Source: CAZMYM01 sp964620325
GTDB lineage: Bacteria > Bipolaricaulota > Bipolaricaulia > UBA7950 > UBA9294
NCBI GenBank assembly: GCA_964620325.1
Contig: CAZUIM010000005.1
Coordinates: 1 to 64,000 of the forward strand
DNA length: 64,000 bases
Reading direction: 5' to 3'
Position numbers and translations under genes: made by a program. The notes under the pieces are model-generated. The model saw only the letters and a program-made list of their open reading frames with translations, was not told the origin of the DNA and did no database searches. This document shows positions 33,896 through 40,504 of the stretch, piece after piece; within the stretch, counting starts at the first letter, position 1; each line of letters begins with the position of its first letter.

Positions 33896-34756
33896 CTATC
33901 GCTCCTCCGTTCCGAGGAGGCCCTCTTTGCGGACCAGGATCACTGCGACCAGAACGATCAGCACGATCACCTCTCGATACTCGTTGGAGACGTAGGCCGA
34001 CGTGAACGTCTCGATGATCCCCACCAGAAATCCCCCGAGCAGGGCCCCGCGCACCTGGTTGAACCCGCCGATCATCGCCGAGTAGAACGCCTTCAGCCCG
34101 AGGTGCAACCCCATGTCGAACCGCACCATATAGACCGGCGCGATCAGCATCGCCGCAAACACTACGATCACCGCATTCATGATGAACACCATGGTGGTCA
34201 CCTGGGTGATATTGATCCCCAACACCCTCGCCGCTTCGCGGTTCTGAGCGACCGCCTGCATCGCCTTCCCCGGCTTGGTCCGCTGGATGAACAGGTTGAT
34301 CGCCAGGATCAACGCCGTCGCGATAACGATCGTCCATACGTGCTGCCGAGACAGCACGATCGACCCGAGCTTGTACGGCATCATGCCGAAGATCTGCGGA
34401 AACGCCTTGCACTGCGTCGACCAGAATGTAGCGACCGAGTTGTTCGCCAGGAAGCTGAGCGCGATCGTCGCCACGATGATCGTGGTGTGCGACCGATTGA
34501 TCAGCGGTTGGATGATCGCTCGTTTCACAACATAGCCCAGCATGAGCGCTGCGATCACCACCGTGGACAGCAGCGCCCAGATGAACGGGACACCCAGGCA
34601 GACCATCACGAACATGAGCACGGCCGACACCGTGAGAAAGTCGCCCTGCGCGAAGTTGACCGTCCGCGAGGCCTGCCACAGCAGAGTGAACCCGATCGCC
34701 ACCAGCGCGTAGATCGCCCCGATCGCGATCCCCGACACGGCTAGTTGGATGAACAT
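33896..34756 (-). CDS. livH: ABC transporter permease LivH
   Basis: A 286-residue membrane permease. It has the typical opening GIAIGAIYALVAIGFTLLWQ, then TVNFAQGDFLTVSA, the coupling loop GKAMQAVAQNREAARVLGI and GALLGGFLVGIIE near the end. Its start lies inside the last 16 bases of the AroD-like gene, with AGAGGTGGTC in front. Coupling to that gene ties transport to the shikimate-like module. Confidence 0.95.
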   Translation of the reverse strand: MFIQLAVSGIAIGAIYALVAIGFTLLWQASRTVNFAQGDFLTVSAVLMFVMVCLGVPFIWALLSTVVIAALMLGYVVKRAIIQPLINRSHTTIIVATIALSFLANNSVATFWSTQCKAFPQIFGMMPYKLGSIVLSRQHVWTIVIATALILAINLFIQRTKPGKAMQAVAQNREAARVLGINITQVTTMVFIMNAVIVVFAAMLIAPVYMVRFDMGLHLGLKAFYSAMIGGFNQVRGALLGGFLVGIIETFTSAYVSNEYREVIVLIVLVAVILVRKEGLLGTEER

Positions 34757-35484
34757 GACCACCTCTGTTCCGACACCATCTCCAGGATGCTCCGCGTCTC
34801 CGCCACTGTCAGTTGGCCCGGGACCTTGCCGCTGTCCACCGCGCAGTAGGTGAACGCCCCCCCCAGCACGCACCCCACCGGTCGGGAGGGCGCTCCGTGG
34901 ACCCCGAGGGCGACCGCGGCGTACGGGACATCGAGCAACTCCCCCATCTCCAATGCCGTCTCGAGGACCGTCAACAGATCCCGATACGAGGAAGCACGCA
35001 CCGCCAGCTTGACCAGATCGGGACCGAGATCGGCGAGTTCACGAATCCCGCCGAGCAGCGCCTCCTTCGAAGGCGTCTCCTGCATGTTCTCGTAGCCGAT
35101 CAGGACGGGCGTTCCCCGCTCGCGCGCCGCCGCGATCAGCCGATCGCGGGGAGTCGGCTCGGCGAAGAACTCGATGTCGATGCAGGTCGCCCCAGCCACC
35201 AACGCCCCTTCCAGCCGCTGGATGCGTTCGGCCTCCGAACCTTCGAAGAACCCACCGAAGCGCGGTGTGCGGCACGAGACAATGTGGGGGACTTCGATTC
35301 CGCCAATGAGCTCGGCAACCTCGCCATCGGACAGCTTGTCGACGCGCAGTTCGACGCAGTCCGCCCCAGCGATCCGTACACGCCCCACACCGTCACGCAT
35401 TCCCTCAACGGACTCCGCAAGCGCGGTGGCCACCAGCACGGGGGCTCCTCCCACGGTGAGATCTCCAATCTGGGCCGGCTTCAT
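34741..35484 (-). CDS. Type I 3-dehydroquinate dehydratase homologue with altered catalytic site
   Basis: A 247-residue protein alignable over its length with type I AroD. Conserved: the Schiff-base Lys159 (LVKLAVR), ELRVD (45-49), Arg72, Arg201 in PSRPVG, and PGQ (222-224). Altered: the catalytic His of the SNHDF/SYHDF motif is Glu132 (GYENM). The Glu that pairs with that His in Escherichia coli is Phe76 (RFGG). The substrate Ser before PGQ is Lys220. Schiff-base formation should survive, but normal dehydration chemistry probably does not. The protein may be a lyase or aldolase acting on another keto-cyclitol. Alignment was by eye against remembered family motifs. ATGA overlap with the upstream cupin. 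Confidence 0.85.
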   Translation of the reverse strand: MKPAQIGDLTVGGAPVLVATALAESVEGMRDGVGRVRIAGADCVELRVDKLSDGEVAELIGGIEVPHIVSCRTPRFGGFFEGSEAERIQRLEGALVAGATCIDIEFFAEPTPRDRLIAAARERGTPVLIGYENMQETPSKEALLGGIRELADLGPDLVKLAVRASSYRDLLTVLETALEMGELLDVPYAAVALGVHGAPSRPVGCVLGGAFTYCAVDSGKVPGQLTVAETRSILEMVSEQRWSCSSN

Positions 35485-35903
35485 GCGTCGGATTCCTCCG
35501 CCAAGGACTGCTCGTACTTCTCGTTGCGAACGATCGACACCTCGATCCCCGCCCCCTTGACGATCCTGACCGTGTGCGGCAATCGGGGAGGGATGAAGAC
35601 GCTCGCCGGGCTGTCGACGACGTGCTTCTCGTCCCCCAGCGTGACCTCGAACGTGATCCCCGGCAGCGGGAAGACGTATGCCTGGGAAACCTCGTGCGCG
35701 TGGACTTCCACGTACTCGGGCCCCGGCGGGTCCTTCACATCAATATGGTGGATGAAGATGTTGAGATCCGCCTCGGGAACCATGTCCGTGTTCAGGAACG
35801 CCATCAACGGCCCAAGCTCGTTCATGACCTCACGATCGTGATGGATCAACGGACGCTCGGCCCAATCGAACGGCTCAACGATGTACTTCTCGTGGGTACG
35901 CAT
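35481..35903 (-). CDS. Cupin of a tandem pair (first-described paralogue)
   Basis: A 140-residue single-domain cupin. Motif 1 is VEVHAHEVSQAYVFP and motif 2 RLPHTVRI, giving up to three His ligands. The N-terminus holds PFDWAERPLIHHD and GPLMAFLNTDMVPEADLNIF, both shared with the neighbour at 35927, so the two arose by tandem duplication. AGAAGGAGAGTG sets the ATG. No exact family is recognised. The conserved HH, Gln and Asn pattern suggests metal-dependent binding or isomerisation of a polar acid. Confidence 0.85.
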   Translation of the reverse strand: MRTHEKYIVEPFDWAERPLIHHDREVMNELGPLMAFLNTDMVPEADLNIFIHHIDVKDPPGPEYVEVHAHEVSQAYVFPLPGITFEVTLGDEKHVVDSPASVFIPPRLPHTVRIVKGAGIEVSIVRNEKYEQSLAEESDA

Positions 35904-35926
35904 CACTCTCCTTCTACCGTTCGTCC

Positions 35927-36322
35927 CTACCCGTAGTAGCCCTTCCGCAGGATGCAGACTTCGATCCCCTTCCCCTTGAGAATTTTCAGGTTGTGCTTCA
36001 ACCCGGGCGGGATGAAGACCGTCGCCGGACTCTCCGCCCGGTGGGTCTCCTCTCCAAGGATGACCTCGAAGGCCAGCCCGGGCTCCGGAAAGACGTACGC
36101 CTGGGACACGTCGTGGGTATGGACGTCGACATAGTCCGGCCCTTCGTCCCCTTGGACCTCGATGTGGTGAACGAAGATGTTCAGATCCGCGCCCTCGACC
36201 ATCTCCCGATTGAGAAAGGCGATCAGTGGCCCGAGTTCCCCCAGCCCGCTCGCGCTGTGGAAGACCAAATCGCGATCCTCCCAGTCGAACGGCTTGACGA
36301 TCAACCTGTCGTACTCACCCAT
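35927..36322 (-). CDS. Cupin of a tandem pair (second paralogue)
   Basis: A 131-residue cupin closely similar to the one at 35481. It shares PFDWEDRDLVFHS, GPLIAFLNREMVEGADLNIF, motif 1 VDVHTHDVSQAYVFPEPG and motif 2 GLKHNLKI. Its start abuts the AroC-like stop. Retention of both copies between the AroC-like and AroD-like genes suggests a heteromer or two successive reactions on related substrates. Confidence 0.85.
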   Translation of the reverse strand: MGEYDRLIVKPFDWEDRDLVFHSASGLGELGPLIAFLNREMVEGADLNIFVHHIEVQGDEGPDYVDVHTHDVSQAYVFPEPGLAFEVILGEETHRAESPATVFIPPGLKHNLKILKGKGIEVCILRKGYYG

Positions 36323-37429
36323 CTACGGTTCCTTTCTGTGGCTCTGTGCTTTTGCCAGCATCGCGTGATCGATCAAGACCAGCGCCAACATCGCCTCGAC
36401 AATCGGGATCATCCTGGGAACGATCGTTGGATCTGTCGCCGTCTTGCATCGGAACGTGGTCGGTCGACGTGAGACCATATCGACGGTCGGTTGCTCGAGG
36501 CCGATCGTCGGCGTCGGCTTGACCGCGGCCCGCACGATGATGTCCTCGCCCGTCGAGATCCCGCCGAGGATCCCGCCGGCGTGGTTCGTCTCGAACCGGA
36601 TCGTCTCCCCGTCGAACACCGGGAGGTCGTTGTTCTCGCTTCCGGTCATGTCCGCAACGGCGAATCCGGCCCCGATCTCGACTCCCTTGATGCTCCCGAT
36701 GCTCATGACAGCCCGCGCGAGACTCGCATCGAGCTTGTCGTAGACAGGCTCACCCCAGCCGACGGGCACCCCGTGCGCGATCGCTTCGACAAGGCCGCCG
36801 AGGCTCTCGCCCGTCGATTTCGCCGCGAGCGCGCGTTCGAGCATCGATTGCGCAATCGACGGATCCGGGCAGCGGACCGGCGGGTCGTCGGCGTGCGCGC
36901 GAATCGTTTCGTAGTCCAGCTCCGGACAGCGAACCCCGCCGAGAGCCTTGGTATAGGCGACGATCTCGATCCCTCGCTTGGCAAGGAGCTTCTTGGCAAT
37001 CGCGCCAGCGGCGACGCGCATCGCGGTCTCTCGACCGTTCGCTCGGCCGTCCGCCACCCAGTCCCGCCGGACGCCGAACTTGGCGAAGTAGGTGTAGGTG
37101 GCGTGGCCGGGCTTGATCACGTCCTTCTCGTCCGCGTAAGCGGCAATCCGTTCGGGCGTCGCCCATTCGTTGTCGATCACCAGCGCGATCGGTGCACCCG
37201 TGGTAAACCCGTCGAGTGCGCCCGACACGATCCGAACCTTGTCCGATTCCTTCCTCGGTGTTGCGATCTCACTCTGTCCCGGTTTGCGACGATCGAGATC
37301 GCCCTGCAGGTCCTCCGGCGTCAGCGGAATCCCCGCGGGGACGCCCTCCACGATTCCGACCAACGCAGTGCCGAACGCCTCACCCGCCGTCGTCACGCGG
37401 AATGCACGTCCGAATGTGTTCCCGAGCAT
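36323..37429 (-). CDS. Chorismate synthase homologue with altered active site
   Basis: A 368-residue protein unmistakably of the AroC fold (GNTFGRAFRVTT start, DLDRRKPGQS at 44-53, KGVEIGAGF, NHAGGILGGIS at 282-292). Several invariant residues are changed. GESHG is GEAFG (16-20), so the first catalytic His is Phe19. RDYRGGGRSSARET is RRDWVADGRANGRET, with one extra residue. HADYTY is HATYTY, although His109 is kept. KGRHDPC is KTATDPT (329-335). These sites bind FMN and EPSP in AroC, so canonical chorismate synthesis looks unlikely. GGAGGTCGGC precedes the ATG, nine bases after the AroA-like gene. Comparison is by eye. Confidence 0.88.
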   Translation of the reverse strand: MLGNTFGRAFRVTTAGEAFGTALVGIVEGVPAGIPLTPEDLQGDLDRRKPGQSEIATPRKESDKVRIVSGALDGFTTGAPIALVIDNEWATPERIAAYADEKDVIKPGHATYTYFAKFGVRRDWVADGRANGRETAMRVAAGAIAKKLLAKRGIEIVAYTKALGGVRCPELDYETIRAHADDPPVRCPDPSIAQSMLERALAAKSTGESLGGLVEAIAHGVPVGWGEPVYDKLDASLARAVMSIGSIKGVEIGAGFAVADMTGSENNDLPVFDGETIRFETNHAGGILGGISTGEDIIVRAAVKPTPTIGLEQPTVDMVSRRPTTFRCKTATDPTIVPRMIPIVEAMLALVLIDHAMLAKAQSHRKEP

Positions 37430-37438
37430 GCCGACCTC

Positions 37439-38725
37439 CTAGCCCTCTTCTGCCTGAAGCTGCGCGCCAAGGCCGACCATCGAAGGGATGAAGCTCGGAT
37501 ACGTGATGCAAACCGATTCGGCGCTTCGGATCCGTGTCGTCCCCTCGGCGATCATCCCGGCCACGGCGAGCGCCATCACGACCCGGTGATCGTCGTGACC
37601 GTCGACCTCCACGCCGTGCAGTCGACTCGACTCGATCACGAGTCCGTCCGGGCGTTCCTCGATCCGTGCGCCCATCTTCGCGAGCTCCGCCCGCATCACC
37701 GCAATCCGGTCGGTCTCCTTGATCCGGGCCATCGCGACGTTCTCCAGCACCGTCTGACCCTTCGCCGCGCATCCGACGACGGAAAGGATCGGGAGTGCAT
37801 CCGGAGCTCCCGAGAGGTCGATCCGCCGACCTTCGAGCTCCGCTCGAGGTCGGATCCGCACTTCGGTTCCCACGATCTCGAACAAAGCACCCATCTCTCC
37901 AAGAAGATCGAAAACGACCTTGTCCCCTTGCGTGTCATCGAAGTCGAGCCCCCGGATCCTGACCTCGTCGCGGGCGGCGAGGACCGCAGCACTGACCGGG
38001 AACGCCGCCGAAGAGAAGTCCGCCGGGATCGTCCGACGAATCGGCCGATAGACCTGCCCGCCCGGGATCTCGAATTCCGTCAGCTCCTCGTTCGCCTTCA
38101 CCTCGATCCCGGCGGCGGCGAGCCAGTCGAGGGTCATCCGCACGTACCCCTTCTCATTCATCCGACCGTCGACGCGAAGGCACGATCGCTCTGCGGCCAT
38201 CGGACAGGCGACGAGAAGTGGCGTCAGGTAGATCGACGTCGTTCCGTCGACCGTCGCCTCTCCCCCTCGCAGTGGACCGCGAATCGTGATCGGAGCGGTC
38301 CCCTTCGACCCTGACGTCTCGATCGTGGCGCTGAGCTGCTCGAGCGAACGAAGGAGCGGGCCGAACGGACGCGCTCGAATGCTGGCGTCCCCATCGAGCG
38401 AGATCGGCACGTGCCCCGTGGCACAGATTGCGATGAGGTTCCCGAGCGTCGTCCCGGAATTGCCGACATCGAGTCGAATTGGATTCGCCGGCAGTCTGCC
38501 CCCGATCCCTCGAACCCTCCAGCTCTGCGCTCTCTGATCAATCCGCGCGCCGAGTGTGGCACAGCAGTCCACCGCAGACTGCGTGTCCGCCGCATCCAGT
38601 GGATCGAACAGAACCGAAGCACCGTCCGCGACCGATCCGAGGAGAACGCCGCGAATCGTGTGCGATTTCGACGCAGGGATCCGAATCGCCCCCGCAAGAG
38701 AAGACCGTTCCACAGTGAGGATCAA
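37439..38725 (-). CDS. EPSP synthase (AroA) homologue with altered substrate residues
   Basis: A 428-residue protein with the six-fold duplicated EPSP-synthase fold. Retained: Lys20, Ser21 and Arg25 (SKSHTIR), RP at 119-120, Asp309, Glu337 and Arg340 (RIKETDRI), His380 and Arg381. Altered: GNAGTxxR is GNSGTTLG, so the PEP-binding Arg is Gly95. The SSQ(F/Y) shikimate-phosphate motif is TSIY, with Ile165 for Gln. The late Lys of Escherichia coli AroA is absent (VCITYPSF), though some class II enzymes share that. It is probably an enolpyruvyl-transferase relative with another substrate. TTG start, five bases after GGAGG. Confidence 0.85.
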   Translation of the reverse strand: MILTVERSSLAGAIRIPASKSHTIRGVLLGSVADGASVLFDPLDAADTQSAVDCCATLGARIDQRAQSWRVRGIGGRLPANPIRLDVGNSGTTLGNLIAICATGHVPISLDGDASIRARPFGPLLRSLEQLSATIETSGSKGTAPITIRGPLRGGEATVDGTTSIYLTPLLVACPMAAERSCLRVDGRMNEKGYVRMTLDWLAAAGIEVKANEELTEFEIPGGQVYRPIRRTIPADFSSAAFPVSAAVLAARDEVRIRGLDFDDTQGDKVVFDLLGEMGALFEIVGTEVRIRPRAELEGRRIDLSGAPDALPILSVVGCAAKGQTVLENVAMARIKETDRIAVMRAELAKMGARIEERPDGLVIESSRLHGVEVDGHDDHRVVMALAVAGMIAEGTTRIRSAESVCITYPSFIPSMVGLGAQLQAEEG

Positions 38726-38781
38726 ACCTACCTCCCTCGCCCCGAGCCCCGGCCTGCACGTTCCGGACCCACCTAGAAGAT

Positions 38782-38818
38782 CTTGCGGGGATCGTGCATG
38801 CGGCCCGGTCCCCGCAAG
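38782..38818 (-). terminator. Hairpin between the binding-protein gene and aroA-like gene
   Basis: A perfect 10-bp stem CTTGCGGGGA/TCCCCGCAAG with a 17-nt loop lies in the 125-bp gap after the substrate-binding protein gene. The downstream side is only mildly T-rich. It probably stops part of the transcripts or protects the 3' end of the binding-protein message, giving more of that protein than of the enzymes. Confidence 0.6.
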
Positions 38819-38850
38819 CCCCGTTCTCAAGCGTGGTGTTCCCGTCGCTG

Positions 38851-39978
38851 CTACTGCGACGAGATCACCTGCTGAATGACCTGTTCGCCGTTCACGATCT
38901 GCACGAGGAAGAAGTCGCGATCGACCGTACCGTCTTCTCGATAGGACGTATCGAGGAAGACGTTCGGCTCCATCTCCGTCGTAATCGTGTTCTCGTGAAG
39001 CCACGTTCGGACGGCGTCGGCGTCGAACGCACCGACTTGCTCGATCGCCTCCTTCAACGTGTAGACGGCTACGTAACCCTTCATCGCGTCGTGGGACGGC
39101 GTCTCGCCGTAGAGCAGCTGGAACGTGTCGGCGAATCGCTTGATCGGCGGATAGGCGTACGACCACGTCGCCGCCCCCATCACGCCTTCCATCGCCTCTC
39201 CACCGAGGTCGAGCGCCAGCGAGCTCAGCAGCGGGCTATACCCGACGACTTGAAGGTCGATTCCCAGCGTGCGCACCTGGATCATGAATCGAGCGTTCTC
39301 CTCCTCGTGTCCATAGAGGAAGATCGTGTCGACGTCCATGTTCTGAATGCGCCCAATCTCTCCCGCAAAGTCAGCTTGACCTGTCTGAATCGCGATTCCT
39401 TCGAAATCGACACCGAACGTATCCGCGGCCTCTTCGAGGATCTCTCGCCCGTCGGTTCCCATCTCGTCGTTCGTGTAGACCATGACGACCTTGGAGACGC
39501 CGACGTCTTCGACCATCCATCGGACGAGCCAGGGGAAGACGTTCCGGTTGACCGGCGACGTCGCGAAGATGTTGTAATTCCCTTGCTCGTAGATGCTCGT
39601 CGACGTCGATCCGACGAACTGAATGATCCCGGCCTCCTCGAGAGTCACCATGTTGGCGATCGTCGAGGAGCTGTAGATCGTCCCGAGGACGGCGAACGGT
39701 TCTTTCGTGACGGCATATTCCATCGCCGCAATGGAGACCGGCGGTCGGCTTTCGGTATCGACGAGGAAGTGCTCGATCTGACGACCGAGAATCCCGCCCG
39801 CGTTGTTGATCTCTTCAAACGCGAGCAGAATACCGTCTCGCCAATGAGCACCGTGCGAAGCACCGTGACCACTGAGCTCGCAGACAATGCCGAATTCGAC
39901 CGGACCTTCGTCCTGTGCCATCGCTGCGCTACCGAGAGCGACGACGAGCAGCACGGCTATCCAACTCCACCTACGCAT
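38851..39978 (-). CDS. ABC transporter substrate-binding protein (LivK-like)
   Basis: A 375-residue periplasmic type I binding protein. Residues 1-21 are a signal peptide (MRRWSWIAVLLVVALGSAAMA, cut before QDEG). The mature protein carries ELSGHGASHG, NNAGGILGRQIE, and an SSSTIANMVTLEEAGI segment typical of LivJ/LivK-type proteins. AAGGAGGTTCAGG precedes the ATG. It is the first gene of the 20-kb operon and sets its import specificity, which for this family may be amino acids, amides, urea or aromatic acids. Confidence 0.94.
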   Translation of the reverse strand: MRRWSWIAVLLVVALGSAAMAQDEGPVEFGIVCELSGHGASHGAHWRDGILLAFEEINNAGGILGRQIEHFLVDTESRPPVSIAAMEYAVTKEPFAVLGTIYSSSTIANMVTLEEAGIIQFVGSTSTSIYEQGNYNIFATSPVNRNVFPWLVRWMVEDVGVSKVVMVYTNDEMGTDGREILEEAADTFGVDFEGIAIQTGQADFAGEIGRIQNMDVDTIFLYGHEEENARFMIQVRTLGIDLQVVGYSPLLSSLALDLGGEAMEGVMGAATWSYAYPPIKRFADTFQLLYGETPSHDAMKGYVAVYTLKEAIEQVGAFDADAVRTWLHENTITTEMEPNVFLDTSYREDGTVDRDFFLVQIVNGEQVIQQVISSQ

Positions 39979-40103
39979 CCTGAACCTCCTTGATCGTTTC
40001 GTTGCGTCCCGCTTTTCCGTCTTGCGCTGTTCGGCTTCCGTCCACCTCCTTCGTCGACCAGCGACTGTGCATGGGCCGTATCAGAACTCTGGGGTATGAC
40101 AAC

Positions 40104-40132
40104 GAAAAAGCGGACCGAAAAGTCGGTCCGCT
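40104..40132 (-). terminator. Leader attenuator-like intrinsic terminator
   Basis: On the minus strand AGCGGACCG, a 6-nt loop and CGGTCCGCT are followed by TTTTTCGTT, a full intrinsic-terminator layout. It lies about 125 bp upstream of the binding-protein start and downstream of the likely promoter region, and another terminator already ends the ATP-citrate lyase operon. It may therefore act as an attenuator in the leader of the 20-kb operon. Confidence 0.7.
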
Positions 40133-40187
40133 CCAGCATCTTGAGCGCCGGCGTGCATCCCCAGGCGTGGTAGAGGCCGTGTCTCGG

Positions 40188-40218
40188 TATTTGACATATA
40201 CAAAATGCCCTTCAAATA
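40188..40218. promoter_or_regulatory. Inverted repeat, candidate operator
   Basis: TATTTGA (40188-40194) and TCAAATA (40212-40218) are perfect 7-bp arms separated by 17 bp in the only AT-rich block of this gap. Spacing and position suit a regulator site over the operon promoter. No regulator gene is encoded in the operon itself; the IclR protein at 45003 is a possible candidate. Confidence 0.5.
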
Positions 40219-40454
40219 ACCTGGCGCAACCACCATAGGCCAAAGTGCCCGCCCTGTCAACCGCAGGATCAAGGACAGCCAATCAATCTTACGGAGGAGC
40301 TCCCAAGAACTCGCGCGGGCACCGAGCCGATCTGTGCGATCCGGCCGATTCCCTTCCCCCCCCCGCGAGCCGGCGAGAAGGTCGAAAGACGGAGCCATCA
40401 CCGAACGGCGTCTCGACCGTTGCCCCGCTCCGTTCTGCTACGTCCCGTCGATAG

Positions 40455-40482
40455 AAAAGGGGCCGGACGATCGTCCGGCCCC
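40455..40482 (-). terminator. Intrinsic terminator of the ATP-citrate lyase operon
   Basis: A perfect palindrome GGGGCCGGAC-GATC-GTCCGGCCCC followed on the minus strand by TTTTC, 22 bp after the large-subunit stop. A textbook Rho-independent terminator. Confidence 0.88.
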
Positions 40483-40504
40483 CACAACTCCCCGTTTCGA
40501 AACC

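Larger units (their letters stand above)
39979..40454. other. Regulatory gap upstream of the 20-kb operon
   Basis: About 480 bp with no supportable gene. It contains a minus-strand intrinsic-terminator-like hairpin (40104-40132) and an AT-rich inverted repeat (40188-40218). The operon promoter must lie here, reading leftward. TATATG within the AT-rich block is the best -10 candidate, but no convincing -35 is placed. Confidence 0.5.

Noticed and set aside
36491..38314. Plus-strand open frame of about 600 codons antisense to the aroA-like and aroC-like genes
   Set aside because: Arg/His/Asp-rich composition, no ribosome site and no motif; a GC-rich antisense shadow of two clear genes.
40097..40174. 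Small plus-strand frame starting MTTKKRTEKS
   Set aside because: It overlaps a minus-strand terminator and has no ribosome site.
40191..40219. Plus-strand TTGACA promoter in the gap before the binding-protein gene
   Set aside because: The next plus-strand gene is more than 7 kb away and no clear -10 box follows at 17 bp.
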